From Epithemia pelagica (Eukaryota > Bacillariophyta > Bacillariophyceae > Surirellales > Surirellaceae), in assembly GCA_946965045.2 (NCBI GenBank), contig OX337238.1:1426001-1490000 (forward strand): a stretch of 64,000 bases of DNA, given 5' to 3'. Below the pieces are notes generated by a model. It saw only the letters and a list, made by a program, of their open reading frames with translations. It had not been told where the DNA came from and searched no databases. Of this stretch, positions 46,994-56,215 are shown piece after piece. Each line of letters starts with the position of its first letter. The first letter of the stretch is position 1. Made by a program: the position numbers and the translations under genes.

Positions 46994-49363
46994 TCATGCA
47001 TTGTTGAGAATTGAACCGGCCGTCTTCAAAAATTTTGCACTGCGCTCATTCCGGACGGTCAAGTTCAAGGCTCTCAACGATTTCATGGTTTGCTCGCGAC
47101 GATCTAAAAAGCACGTAGTATCAGGGTTTCGCTCATAGAACCCTTGCCAAGGAATCGGCACACCTGTGCTCAAGGCACAAATGGTAAACAGCAATGATGC
47201 GGTATCGTGTTTCGGCATGGGACGCCAAGCCGTCCTGTTCCGCTTTTGGTGCACTTCTCGATGGGCAAATGCAAGGCTGCCTCGAAAACCCATGGCTTTT
47301 TCACCAACCCCATAAACTGAGCAACCCCAGTCAATGAGGACAAACTTTTTACATTTTTTGTCAAAAATGATGTTTCGAGCACAGACATCCAAATGGAAGA
47401 CATTCCGTCCATGCGCAAAGTCCAAAGCAGACTGGATATCTGTGTATAGGCACTGCAGTTGCTCCTTATCAAGCTTGCCGTTCACGAGGGATCCTTTTGG
47501 TGAGAACGTGAAGGCAGGGACGTTGATCGTAGTTCCTCGAATCGTGTAGCAGATGCTTCCGAAGTCTTTAAGCACTGGAATCGACGGTCGATCGGAGTCA
47601 GGTTTTTCGTTAAGAGCCCTCAGAGCTCTCAGCTCCCTTTCGATGTATTGAACCTCCCCCACGACGGAAGATTTCACTACGAAGTTCTCATTTTTTGTTC
47701 CTCTGTTTTCCACCTCCTTTCCTTGGTACACAATCCCATGCGTTCCGTATCCAATGACATCATGAAGTTCTAGCGGCTGTACCTGTGCAACATGTGTAGA
47801 TTGATTGTGCACATGGTAGGTGGCATTTGCTGCCGAGTCTCCACCGAAGAACTGCAACCCAAGAACTTTGTCGTCTGAACAAACCAGTCTGAACAGCTCC
47901 TGCATCCCGACCGGCACAGACGTATTGTTGGCAGGAAAAGGACAAGAGGCATTTCTCGTTAGATATTTTTGGTCGCCTTCTTTTGTGACAAACTTCTTCA
48001 AGGCAACTTCCGAAACCAAGGGGAGAATTCCAGATCGCTCGACATCCAGGGACACGTCGCCGGTGTCCATTCCTGACAAGGTCATTGTTATCACCTCCAA
48101 ATAAACCGGAGTGATAGCCAGAGCAATGGACTTGAGATTAATACCCACTCCACCAAGATTGAAGGCAACAAGAGTCCGCTTCGCCAGATGACCTACGCAT
48201 TGATGAATGGCCTCCTTATGTGTGTCTTGGGGTTTTTTCGTCCCGCGTCTAACGTTTTTGGCTTCCACAAGTAATGACATTTCATGAGCAAGAAGATAAG
48301 GATTGAAAGCCATGAGCTGATTGACTTCATAGTCCACAAATCGCTTGGTACCATAACTACCCGTTTTTGGAATATAGCGCTCCTTTCGCACATCGGATCG
48401 AACCGCCGGCTCCAATGTGTATTTGACACGCTCCTGTTGCCATGCCGGCACCGCTGCTGCTGGCACCGCGACATCCTGCTCGATTCCGTCTTCCTCGTCC
48501 GCCGTTTTCTCGGCAGTGCCGATGAGTGACAAGGCTCGAAACAGACACGCTAGGATAGGCTGTACCGCATTCTTCTCCGCTGATGAGTAGGATGGAAACG
48601 TGCATTTGCATTTCTTGTCTGCCGCCTGAGTGTTCCATCCGAGAATGTGGCTGACAGTCCTGCTGATTTGTGCGCTTGTTGGGTTCTCGTTGATATTTGA
48701 CTGTTTCATGGTGTCATTCCAAAAGGAGGCAAACTTAAGCAAATTTGCAGGTTGCGTGTCTTGTTTCGGAGGGGCTTTAACAGCGGCGAGATGTTTTTCG
48801 GCCATCTGTTGTTTACTGCCAGGGCTGTTGATGTGAACACCCCTCATCATGTACTCAAAATGCTCTTTGGTGCAGTCATCCTCGGTTGCAATGACGGCTG
48901 AGTTTATCTCTGTTTTGTTTGCAAAATCAGCCATGGTCTTGAGGTCGTCGCTCACTCCTGAGAACTTCTTCATGGTCGTTTCTAGTGGCTCGGCAACGTC
49001 GTTAAACAGAAAAAGATGTAAAGCCCAATAATCAGGGTAACCATCATCACTTGAAAAACTTTGCAACTTTTGGATATGCAAATTGGGGAACCGAGCTTTT
49101 AGACTGTTTAGATTTCTCCCCGAGAGGAACTCCTCGAGACTTGTTCTTTGTCCTTCGTCCACCTCGTTTCGTCCAGATGCAAGTCCAAAAACCACGCGAA
49201 GGTGAAGGCGGACTTCCGCATATATGTTTTGTATTTCAGTGATTGTTGTTTCTTTTGCATGGAAGGTACGCAAGTGGCGTGTCACAGAATCCATGTCCGA
49301 GTATTCTTCGCGATCCCCGAGATGATCTTTCTTGCGCTTTCTGGTACGACGGAAACTTGCCAT
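46994..49363 (-). CDS. Nuclease-kinase fusion protein (copy 6)
   Basis: Full 789-codon frame. It combines F59 and K286, otherwise seen only in copy 1, with N788, otherwise seen only in copy 5, so it is a mosaic. Its 5' end and upstream region lie in truncated copy 7, so it is the last complete gene of the array. Confidence 0.8.
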   Translation of the reverse strand: MASFRRTRKRKKDHLGDREEYSDMDSVTRHLRTFHAKETTITEIQNIYAEVRLHLRVVFGLASGRNEVDEGQRTSLEEFLSGRNLNSLKARFPNLHIQKLQSFSSDDGYPDYWALHLFLFNDVAEPLETTMKKFSGVSDDLKTMADFANKTEINSAVIATEDDCTKEHFEYMMRGVHINSPGSKQQMAEKHLAAVKAPPKQDTQPANLLKFASFWNDTMKQSNINENPTSAQISRTVSHILGWNTQAADKKCKCTFPSYSSAEKNAVQPILACLFRALSLIGTAEKTADEEDGIEQDVAVPAAAVPAWQQERVKYTLEPAVRSDVRKERYIPKTGSYGTKRFVDYEVNQLMAFNPYLLAHEMSLLVEAKNVRRGTKKPQDTHKEAIHQCVGHLAKRTLVAFNLGGVGINLKSIALAITPVYLEVITMTLSGMDTGDVSLDVERSGILPLVSEVALKKFVTKEGDQKYLTRNASCPFPANNTSVPVGMQELFRLVCSDDKVLGLQFFGGDSAANATYHVHNQSTHVAQVQPLELHDVIGYGTHGIVYQGKEVENRGTKNENFVVKSSVVGEVQYIERELRALRALNEKPDSDRPSIPVLKDFGSICYTIRGTTINVPAFTFSPKGSLVNGKLDKEQLQCLYTDIQSALDFAHGRNVFHLDVCARNIIFDKKCKKFVLIDWGCSVYGVGEKAMGFRGSLAFAHREVHQKRNRTAWRPMPKHDTASLLFTICALSTGVPIPWQGFYERNPDTTCFLDRREQTMKSLRALNLTVRNERSAKFLKTAGSILNNA

Positions 49364-50390
49364 TGTTGCTCTCGTGTCCTGACCAATCTGCTGTGTCGTT
49401 TATGACAACCCAACGCCACCACCCAACCCCCCCAACTAGTCCACCCCCAACTCCTCCACCCCCCAAATAAATCTTGGTGTCTTCTCCGTTGCGCTCGTCG
49501 TTCGCCGTCGTTCGTGGGTAGAGGTACCCCCTAGCATAAGGGGGTCTCCAGGTTAATCGTACTCAGATTACACCCATACCCATTCACGAGCAGGACTCAC
49601 GCCTCTGCTAGGGGTAATGGCATGGCCGGCGTGGTGGTTGACACGCGTCGTCGTGATGATATGGAGTGTGTGGGCAGGTGCGTGCACCCGGGATTCCCTG
49701 ATACGACTCCAATTCAGGAATACAACGTCACCCAGACCCGGGTTTTTCTTTCATGTTCGACGAGAAATTCTATCGGAGCTCTAGCTAACCTTACGCCTCA
49801 TAACAGCTCTAGAGCAATATCCTCCGAAACTCTATCTGGCACTCTCTATTCTACCTCCATACTTACCCCCAAGCGGAAGGGCGAGCGAGAATTCAGTGCG
49901 CATTCTCATACTCACCCCCAAGGCGCGATCCGCAAAATCGGCGATTTTCGCCGTCTTTGACAAAAAATCACAACAACAACAACGCAATCACTACGATACG
50001 GATCTTGTTGCGGTTGTTACAACACCCATGGGCCCTCCCCATCCGACCCGAGTTGTTCGCCCTGTCCATAGCAACCCAAGGGACCATCCTGGCGTGGAAA
50101 CCGACCACTCCGACCTGCTGATTCCAGTTACATCTCAGTACCAAGACACTGCAATGGGAAGCAACAACAACCCGAATGAAAACCATCCATCCAACACCCT
50201 CCCAATCCCACCCGTGTTGTTGATACTATCTCTACCCACCTCATGGACCGTCCTGGCCTGGAAACCAACCCGTCAGCGCTACACGAGGCCATCAACTCCG
50301 CTTTCCGTTGTTAGGATTCTCACCAAAAACTAGGTGGCGAAACCTAAGGTACAACTCTCATCAAATGATGCTAGTATTTTATGGCATCCG
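49212..50390. repeat. Tandem unit copy 7, truncated (1179 bp)
   Basis: Last, partial unit. It matches unit bases 1-1179 and ends exactly at the hexamer CATCCG, which in the other units is the left target-site copy of X1. It carries the 5' end of the nuclease-kinase gene of copy 6 and its upstream region, and nothing else recognisable. It has a private CC to AA change at about 49802. Confidence 0.95.
49422..49464 (-). promoter_or_regulatory. G-run tract upstream of nuclease-kinase copy 6
   Basis: Unchanged copy of the tract at 211-253, about 60 bases upstream of the ATG at 49361-49363. Confidence 0.45.
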
Positions 50391-50697
50391 ATGACATTTT
50401 CCTAACAGTGAGAAAAGAATGACGGCATGAATCCGGAAGGTCGGAACGGAATCAACCTGGATGGGACTTCTAAGTAAAAGTGGCAACGCGGGACTTATTT
50501 GGCATTCCCATGCCAAAATAGTCTTCCAAGACCAAAAGATCCGGTATGAAATTTTATCAAATGATTTCTTTACGATGGCCGGCGCTTGGGGGACTTCGGA
50601 GTCTACACTACAATACAAACAGTGATTCCCATTTCCTCTTCTCCTCTCATTGAATGAGATTTTTCCGTAAACTCCTGACCTCCTCCCTCTCAATCTC
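50391..50697. other. Flank-only sequence at the array end
   Basis: About 305 bases with no counterpart in the unit, lying between CATCCGAT (empty X1 site) and GGCCTTGAT, where similarity to the unit resumes. It contains a 6-bp-stem hairpin (50500-50515) but no clear terminal repeats or target duplication. It may be an independent insertion in the flank. No gene is supported. Confidence 0.5.
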
Positions 50698-51684
50698 GGC
50701 CTTGATACTATTCCCAGCTAAAAGCTAAAGGTATAAGGTGGAATTCAAACTTCAAACCCCAGGAACGTACGTCATTCCCTTCCTCCAAGTCTAGGCACCG
50801 TGGTCAACGAGTTTTGTGTTGTGAGAATGATTCACCTGTGGTGAGAAACCTAACAACAACGACTGTGCGAGTTCCTGGAATGGTATCATGACCAACGCGC
50901 ATGTTAAACACTGAACCGAAAACGCCACCACGTAGAAGGTCTAACGCAGTGGTATACTTGGTTGGTCATGAGAACTACCAGCACACGTCTCGATGGCATG
51001 TCATGGGGCGATTTATCGTCCAGTTACGTTCATCGATGGTCCTCTCCGGGGGGAGAGACAATTTCTGCGCAAGGGTCCCAACTGATGTGGAGGATGCCAT
51101 TGTCGTACCAAAACGACAGTTTGTGTGGAGACGTGTAGTGCGCGCAAGCCGAAGCTCACGCAGAAACGTAGTTGGACATGCCTTTGTTGTATTCGACCGA
51201 GGCTTGTTCAGCTCCGTTGATGGGTATCTCTCTCGTTTGCCCGTGCACGGGCATGATGGCATGGGTGGTGGACGATGCACAGTTTCCATGGTTTGTAAAC
51301 GACACACAATGAAGAATCGAATACGAAATCACTCTCGTGGAAAAAGCCCTTGGCTCCCTCGGAATTCGAGAACTGTGGGGAACAACGCGTACTATTTCAC
51401 AAAGAGACTCCATCACGGAGAGACTCGGGCCATCTAGTTTATAATAGGTTGAGAGCCAGCAATTTTCCACCTCCCACCAACAAATCGACAGAAGCTCGAT
51501 TGAATCTAAGTCCTTTCCAAAGACCGAATCTGTAATCATGTGTCGCTGAATGCAACCTCTCTTCCTCTTTCGTTTTGCCACCCAGTTGTACCTCGTCGTA
51601 TCCTACATCTCTTGGTTCTTGTCATGTAGTCTATGTGCGATTGACTGACCTGCAACATCGTGCGCATGACAGGCACACCTGCTC
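50698..51684. repeat. Diverged single copy of unit segments (empty-site version)
   Basis: Matches unit 1483-1868 directly followed by unit 2635 to about 3322, with X2 absent. Identity is clearly lower than between array units, especially after 51040. It is the likely ancestral arrangement from which part of the unit derives. Confidence 0.85.
50901..51437 (+). CDS. Hypothetical Arg-rich ORF, 178 codons
   Basis: Starts at ATG 50901 and runs through the empty X2 site. The amplified units carry the two halves of the same frame (1688-1868 and about 2640-2867) separated by X2. Conserved stretches include TPPRRRSNAV and VWRRVVRASR, and one length difference between flank and unit is a multiple of three (a GAG/TGG-like codon near 51150). 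No domain is recognised. It could be a small nuclear or basic protein, or a chance frame. Confidence 0.3.
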   Translation: MLNTEPKTPPRRRSNAVVYLVGHENYQHTSRWHVMGRFIVQLRSSMVLSGGRDNFCARVPTDVEDAIVVPKRQFVWRRVVRASRSSRRNVVGHAFVVFDRGLFSSVDGYLSRLPVHGHDGMGGGRCTVSMVCKRHTMKNRIRNHSRGKSPWLPRNSRTVGNNAYYFTKRLHHGETRAI

Positions 51685-52035
51685 GCGTTTTTCACGCGGG
51701 TTTGGCATGCTGGTTGGTCGGCCGGCTCGCACATAGTCACCTTAGTCGCACTCTAGTAGAGGTGATGACTGGGACATGGGACAGATGAGAGAATCTGGAA
51801 GAGAGTTCCATTGAATTCCAAAGATTCGTGCCTGGGTAAAGTCTTTCTCGATGTTCAATGAACCAGCGACATGTTGCTCGTCCGTCATCATCATCTTGTT
51901 TGTTGGTGTGTGCATTCTCCTCCTACATCATTCCTGTAACCAAAAGTGAACAACCACACGGCCATTGAGAGAGGCAGCAAAGCAGTTCTTGTGAATCGCA
52001 TCATTGTCCTTTGAATCCACAACACGATACACAGT
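51685..52035. other. Upstream region of the MFS gene
   Basis: No gene seen. It probably holds the promoter and 5' UTR of the transporter. Similarity to the tandem unit ends at its left edge. No clear TATA box or initiator could be assigned. Confidence 0.45.
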
Positions 52036-53418
52036 ATGGACGAAACAACCTTGCTGTTTGCTGCTGCCCGGTTTGCTTCAGCCGTGGGTCGTCTGTGTTT
52101 GGGTCCCTTCTTGCCTCTCTTGACGGAAGCTTTTGACTTTCCCGAGTCTTCCAAACCGACCTTGTTGTCCTCGTATTCCTCGGGTTACATTTTGACGCAA
52201 ATTGTGGGAGGCTATTTGGCCGATGTTTATGGTTTTGCCATTGTCACAGCCGTCTCGGTTGGTTTGTCCGCGATGATTGTCTTTTATGTGTCGAGTCTGG
52301 CATCCACAGTCACGCAATGGACCCATGCCTTTTTCCTGCTCGGTCTCTTGGCCGGACCCTTGTTTCCGGCTGGTTCGGCCGCCATTTCCTCGCGGGTTCC
52401 CTTGGCACGTCGGGCCGCATCGGCCGCCATGATTGATGCCTCGGCCAGTGCGGGGACCACGGTGGCCTCCTTGGCACCCCTCTTGGCGGTCACTTGGGGA
52501 TGGCGATGGATCTATCACATGACGGGTCTCTGTCTGGCCGGAGTGGCGGTCGCGGCCTGGAAGATGCGACCGGACACCACCACGAATACGAAACGATCCT
52601 ACCACTCACCGGCCATGCTTCCACAAAAGAATGAGAATGGGAGTGTCCCTGGAACAAACGGGGTCAGTAGCAACAACAACCACAAGTCTCTGTGCAGCAG
52701 TAGCAACAACAACAACAACCCTCCCTTGTCGGCGCTCTTTCTTCCCGTCGCCTCGTGTGCCTACTTGTGTCACTGTGTCGACAATTTCACCAAGTACAGT
52801 CTCAATGCGTGGGCGGCCACCATGTTGGTGACCAAACATGGTGCCTCGCAAGAATTAATTGGTTCCATCTTGGGCTTTCAAGAAGCGGTCGGTGTCTTAT
52901 CCAAGGCCTTGGTGGGTATTTGGTGTTCCTCCTTGCCCGCTTCGTTTCAATTGCGCGGCACGGTTTCCGCCATGGCCTTTTTGGTCCAAGCCGGTGCCTT
53001 GGCCACGTGTTTTGTGGCACAGGATTGGACCGTGGCGGCCTTGTGCATGGTAGTCTCCTCCTGTGCGGTCGGGGCCCATTCCATTGGATTTCGACCCATT
53101 TACTTTGAAGCCTCTCCTTCTCATGCCGGAGCGGTCAGTGGCATGGGCAATACCATTGCCAGTTTTGCGTCCATTTTGGGACCCGTTGTGATTGGATCCT
53201 TTATTCCTCAGGATGCACCCGAACCACACCAACAACCGTCCCCACATCATCATGGGGATACCTGGTGGAATGTCGCCTTGTGGATGTTGTGTGTCAATGG
53301 GTTGGGGGCTGTGGCCGCCAGTGCCATTACCTTGTTTGTCAAAGGAGGAGGAGGAGGAGGAGGAGGGCGTTCTTCGCTTTGGTGGGCGGGAGGAACTGGA
53401 AAAGCCATTAGTACCTGA
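52036..53418 (+). CDS. MFS transporter, SLC17 (anion/phosphate symporter)-like
   Basis: 460 codons, ATG at 52036, TGA at 53416-53418. The protein has about 12 hydrophobic segments in two halves. A motif-A-like loop, GGYLADVYG (58-66), lies between segments 2 and 3. GPLFPAGSAAISSRVP (97-112) and SPSHAGAVSGMGNT (360-373) fit the SLC17/ANTR pattern of Pro- and Gly-rich helices. The central cytoplasmic loop (about 180-230) is Asn-rich and basic, and a poly-Gly run near residues 437-444 comes from a GGA repeat at about 53344-53366. SLC17 members carry organic anions or phosphate with sodium or protons, but the substrate here cannot be read. Next to oxidoreductase genes, export or import of a metabolite is possible but unproven. 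Confidence 0.85.
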   Translation: MDETTLLFAAARFASAVGRLCLGPFLPLLTEAFDFPESSKPTLLSSYSSGYILTQIVGGYLADVYGFAIVTAVSVGLSAMIVFYVSSLASTVTQWTHAFFLLGLLAGPLFPAGSAAISSRVPLARRAASAAMIDASASAGTTVASLAPLLAVTWGWRWIYHMTGLCLAGVAVAAWKMRPDTTTNTKRSYHSPAMLPQKNENGSVPGTNGVSSNNNHKSLCSSSNNNNNPPLSALFLPVASCAYLCHCVDNFTKYSLNAWAATMLVTKHGASQELIGSILGFQEAVGVLSKALVGIWCSSLPASFQLRGTVSAMAFLVQAGALATCFVAQDWTVAALCMVVSSCAVGAHSIGFRPIYFEASPSHAGAVSGMGNTIASFASILGPVVIGSFIPQDAPEPHQQPSPHHHGDTWWNVALWMLCVNGLGAVAASAITLFVKGGGGGGGGRSSLWWAGGTGKAIST

Positions 53419-53523
53419 AACTACTGCAGAGTCGGAGTGGACGTTTCTGTGTTGTGTGTTGAAAACCACTGGATAATGCGGACAACCACAGGGTCCCTGG
53501 GCGGCGACCCACAAGAATTTTCT

Positions 53524-53865
53524 CTACGAAACAGCACTCTTTGACACCAACACACGCACACAGTAGCGCACACTGTCACACTCGCCATACGTCTCTCCAA
53601 TGAGGAACCAACTCTTCATACCTGTATTCTCGTGTTTCATAGTCGTACAATCGAGTAAACTGTCATGGGATGTCTTGGGGTACAATGCGTGGAAACCAAT
53701 CGTTGGACACTCTCTAGTACGAATACTCACACAGACCACAACCGACCCGCAAGACTCTCCATTCTGAAGCGTGCAGTGTTCCAGAAAACACCCAGCTATC
53801 TTTGGCATGCCAGAAGAAAAAGCGACAACTATGCATTGACAGTACACGAACAAAAGGAAGAACAT
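53524..53865 (-). CDS. Small cysteine-rich protein with signal-like leader (hypothetical)
   Basis: 113 codons if the Met at 53865 is used (an ATG at 53922 gives 132). The leader MFFLLFVYCQCIVVAF is strongly hydrophobic and would fit a signal peptide. The rest has several spaced Cys residues (for example in GCFLEHC, NGESCGS and GECDSVRYC) that could form disulfides. No family is recognised. It lies between the convergent MFS and monooxygenase genes, so it could also be a frame within their 3' UTRs. Confidence 0.35.
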   Translation of the reverse strand: MFFLLFVYCQCIVVAFSSGMPKIAGCFLEHCTLQNGESCGSVVVCVSIRTRECPTIGFHALYPKTSHDSLLDCTTMKHENTGMKSWFLIGETYGECDSVRYCVRVLVSKSAVS

Positions 53866-54064
53866 TTCTATAGTAAAACGTGTATCTCTGACAAACTCTT
53901 TCGACTCATAGGCCGAAATCATTCAAGGTCTTGTCCGTTTCTGCGGGGAAAACGGTAGCTGGACCAAAGAGCGTTGCATGGTGTATGTTGTAGAGAGTAG
54001 AAAGTATGAATGGGACAGACACTCGGTGGATGCAAATGGTGGTTTGTGGAATGATCCACACTTG

Positions 54065-56215
54065 TTAAGAATCGTTCGTTACGGTGTCGTCATTCTTTTT
54101 GTCGTTGCGCCTCCCCAAACACCAACGGGAAACGGACAACGACGACACGATGGAGGACATGGATCCACCACCCCCGCAGACTCCCCATCCTACCAACCCA
54201 ATGGCCAAACCTGCCACGGTTTGCAAGATGCGAGTGGTTCGATCGGCTTGTTCCATGACTTGTCGATAGGTCAAGGCGGGGGGTGTTTTTTGCGATTCAA
54301 AACATTGTACAATCGCCGCGGGATGAATGCCCCAGACTCCCGCCGAATGCAAGATTTTGCGCAGAGCAACATTGGCAAACCACAAGGCCGATCCAATTCG
54401 GTCGGTATACCACGATTGGCGATATTGATAGGGAGCTCCGCATTGGGACAAGCGTACCAAGGCCTTGTGTTCGGGTTGACGATTTTGTTCGTAGCGTTGC
54501 AAGGCACCCACAAGTGTGGTTGGTTCGGTACTGGTCAAGGGTTGACCGGTGCGAATATCCTGGCCTTGCAAACACCGATCCAACACCAGGACATCACTCA
54601 AACCGGCATTGATGCCTTGTCCAATATCGGGTGGAAAGGCATGACAGGCATCTCCCACCAAGACAATTCCCACGTCCTGGGGATGGTGGGGCGACGACAA
54701 GACGGTCCCCGGAGAGTATTGCGGAATGGGAAAGGTAGTACCGGTCGCCGTGGCAAACCGATCCCATTCGGCATCATTGGTAATGATTTCATCCCAGACA
54801 ATGCGAGGAAAGGACGTTTGAAAAAAGGCCTTCATGGTGGGTCCATCTGTAATGGACCACACTTTGTGATTGTACCGAGTATTGAGATTGACGGGTCGAA
54901 TTTGATTGGGATCCTTGACGGGCAACAACCCCAAGGACATGCGTCGTCGTCCTTTATTGATGGATCGAATGACATAGGCATTGGTCGATACCGATTCAAT
55001 CGAGGATCCATCGGTATCTCGCAAGGTGAAATTGGGAGGAAATTGCAAACACTTGAGTTTGATCCCACTGGCCGGAGACGGATATTTTCGAACCGTAAAT
55101 GCTCGTGGACGAGAGTGCAACCACGAGGACGACGAGGCTTGAGCCGCTGCTGTGCGATTGGCCAAAATGGTTCGAACGGCCGAATCAATGCCATCGGCGG
55201 CTAACAGGAGTGTGGCATTGTAGGTACTCCCATCGTGACATTGTACTTGAAGCCACTGCATCGTGTCATTGTCGTCATTCGATGATGACACGGTCGTTTC
55301 TCGAAGGGCCACGACTTGCTTGTCATTGTACACTTGAATCGAACCACAGCGGTCGTCGTCGTGCTTTCCATTCGAGTAGTCCTCGGGTTCTTCATGTTGT
55401 GGTGGTCGTCGTCGTTGCGGCTGGTCGGGGTGTTGGTCCGCACACGTTTCCAAGAGCAATTGGACCATTTGATGACGAGGAATCCAAATGGCCGAGGTTT
55501 CCAATTCCTCATCCGTCATGGTTGGTGGTGTCGTATCTTCTTCTTCTTCTTCTTGTTCGTCCTCTGGCGTGTCGACTGGTTCTTGTGTGGATGATGGTGG
55601 TTGTTCTTTGTCGTCGTCCTCCTCCTCTTGTGCCTCCTCATTGGTCGTCGTCCTGTTGGTGGCGGTGGAACGCACAACATGATGATGGTCCCAGTCGAGG
55701 GGTGTTTGGGGATTGGCGGGTACCGTGTACATGGCCATGGTGGGTCGTCCTCCTCGCAAATAGCGAGTCGTTGAGGCAAAGGTTCCCCACTGCAACAAGC
55801 GTCGAGTGGCGGTACCAAAGTCTCGAAACCAGGCCAATCCCCGAGGATTGACTTGATACAAATAGGCGCGCGTGGGATCGTAGCCTTGCACGGCCGAGGA
55901 TTGTTCCAAGACCGTGACATTGTAATTGTGCGGTGCATTGGACAAGGTGAGAGCCGTGGCCAACCCCACCGGACCACCACCGACAATGACACAATGACGA
56001 GGACGGCAAGGACCACTCGGTGGGTCCAGTGCAGTCGTTTCAGCCACATCCGTCGTCGTAGAAAGAGGAGTGATGGGAGTGGCAGCAGCAGATGAAGCCG
56101 CCGAGACTGGTTCGCTCGCGGACACTCCACCCACAACCAGTGTCACTGACAACAACCAGAGAATCGGGAGCGTCCCCGGACGGAACCGACGAGATCCACC
56201 AAGTTTCATCCTCAT
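54065..56215 (-). CDS. FAD-dependent monooxygenase (group A, kynurenine monooxygenase-like), paralog 1
   Basis: 716 codons from ATG 56215. A frame extension to 56248 would need a TTG start. The N-terminus has a hydrophobic leader (PILWLLSVTLVVGG) ending VSA, a likely ER signal or anchor. The FAD-binding motif VGGGPVGLATAL (from about 78), the DG motif AADGIDSAVR and the GD motif VGDACHAFPPDIGQGIN (about 515-531) mark a class A flavoprotein hydroxylase using NAD(P)H and O2. A hydrophobic C-terminal segment (about 670-690) may anchor it in a membrane, as in kynurenine 3-monooxygenase. An acidic low-complexity insert rich in Glu, Asp and Pro (about residues 190-245) is absent from paralog 2. The substrate is unknown. 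The gene diverges from paralog 2. Confidence 0.88.
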   Translation of the reverse strand: MRMKLGGSRRFRPGTLPILWLLSVTLVVGGVSASEPVSAASSAAATPITPLSTTTDVAETTALDPPSGPCRPRHCVIVGGGPVGLATALTLSNAPHNYNVTVLEQSSAVQGYDPTRAYLYQVNPRGLAWFRDFGTATRRLLQWGTFASTTRYLRGGRPTMAMYTVPANPQTPLDWDHHHVVRSTATNRTTTNEEAQEEEDDDKEQPPSSTQEPVDTPEDEQEEEEEDTTPPTMTDEELETSAIWIPRHQMVQLLLETCADQHPDQPQRRRPPQHEEPEDYSNGKHDDDRCGSIQVYNDKQVVALRETTVSSSNDDNDTMQWLQVQCHDGSTYNATLLLAADGIDSAVRTILANRTAAAQASSSSWLHSRPRAFTVRKYPSPASGIKLKCLQFPPNFTLRDTDGSSIESVSTNAYVIRSINKGRRRMSLGLLPVKDPNQIRPVNLNTRYNHKVWSITDGPTMKAFFQTSFPRIVWDEIITNDAEWDRFATATGTTFPIPQYSPGTVLSSPHHPQDVGIVLVGDACHAFPPDIGQGINAGLSDVLVLDRCLQGQDIRTGQPLTSTEPTTLVGALQRYEQNRQPEHKALVRLSQCGAPYQYRQSWYTDRIGSALWFANVALRKILHSAGVWGIHPAAIVQCFESQKTPPALTYRQVMEQADRTTRILQTVAGLAIGLVGWGVCGGGGSMSSIVSSLSVSRWCLGRRNDKKNDDTVTNDS

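Larger units (their letters stand above)
41011..49211. repeat. Tandem unit copy 6 (8201 bp)
   Basis: Sixth and most diverged full unit, one base shorter than the others because an A is missing from the run at 43908-43910. It shares several bases with partial copy 7 (for example C at unit position 847), and near 42650 it shares a base with the diverged flank copy. Private changes include G in place of T near 41265 and a TAG at 45503-45505 in the kelch frame. It looks transitional between the homogenised array and the flank. Confidence 0.97.

Noticed and set aside
1-50390. The array as a pure assembly artefact
   Set aside because: Shared and private variants, a 1-bp deletion in copy 6 and private stop codons in copies 5 and 6 show different units, though the exact unit number still needs long reads.
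1-50390. The array as centromeric or satellite DNA
   Set aside because: The 8.2-kb period with a large intact gene and recognisable gene fragments is unlike short-period satellites; amplification of a genic segment fits better.
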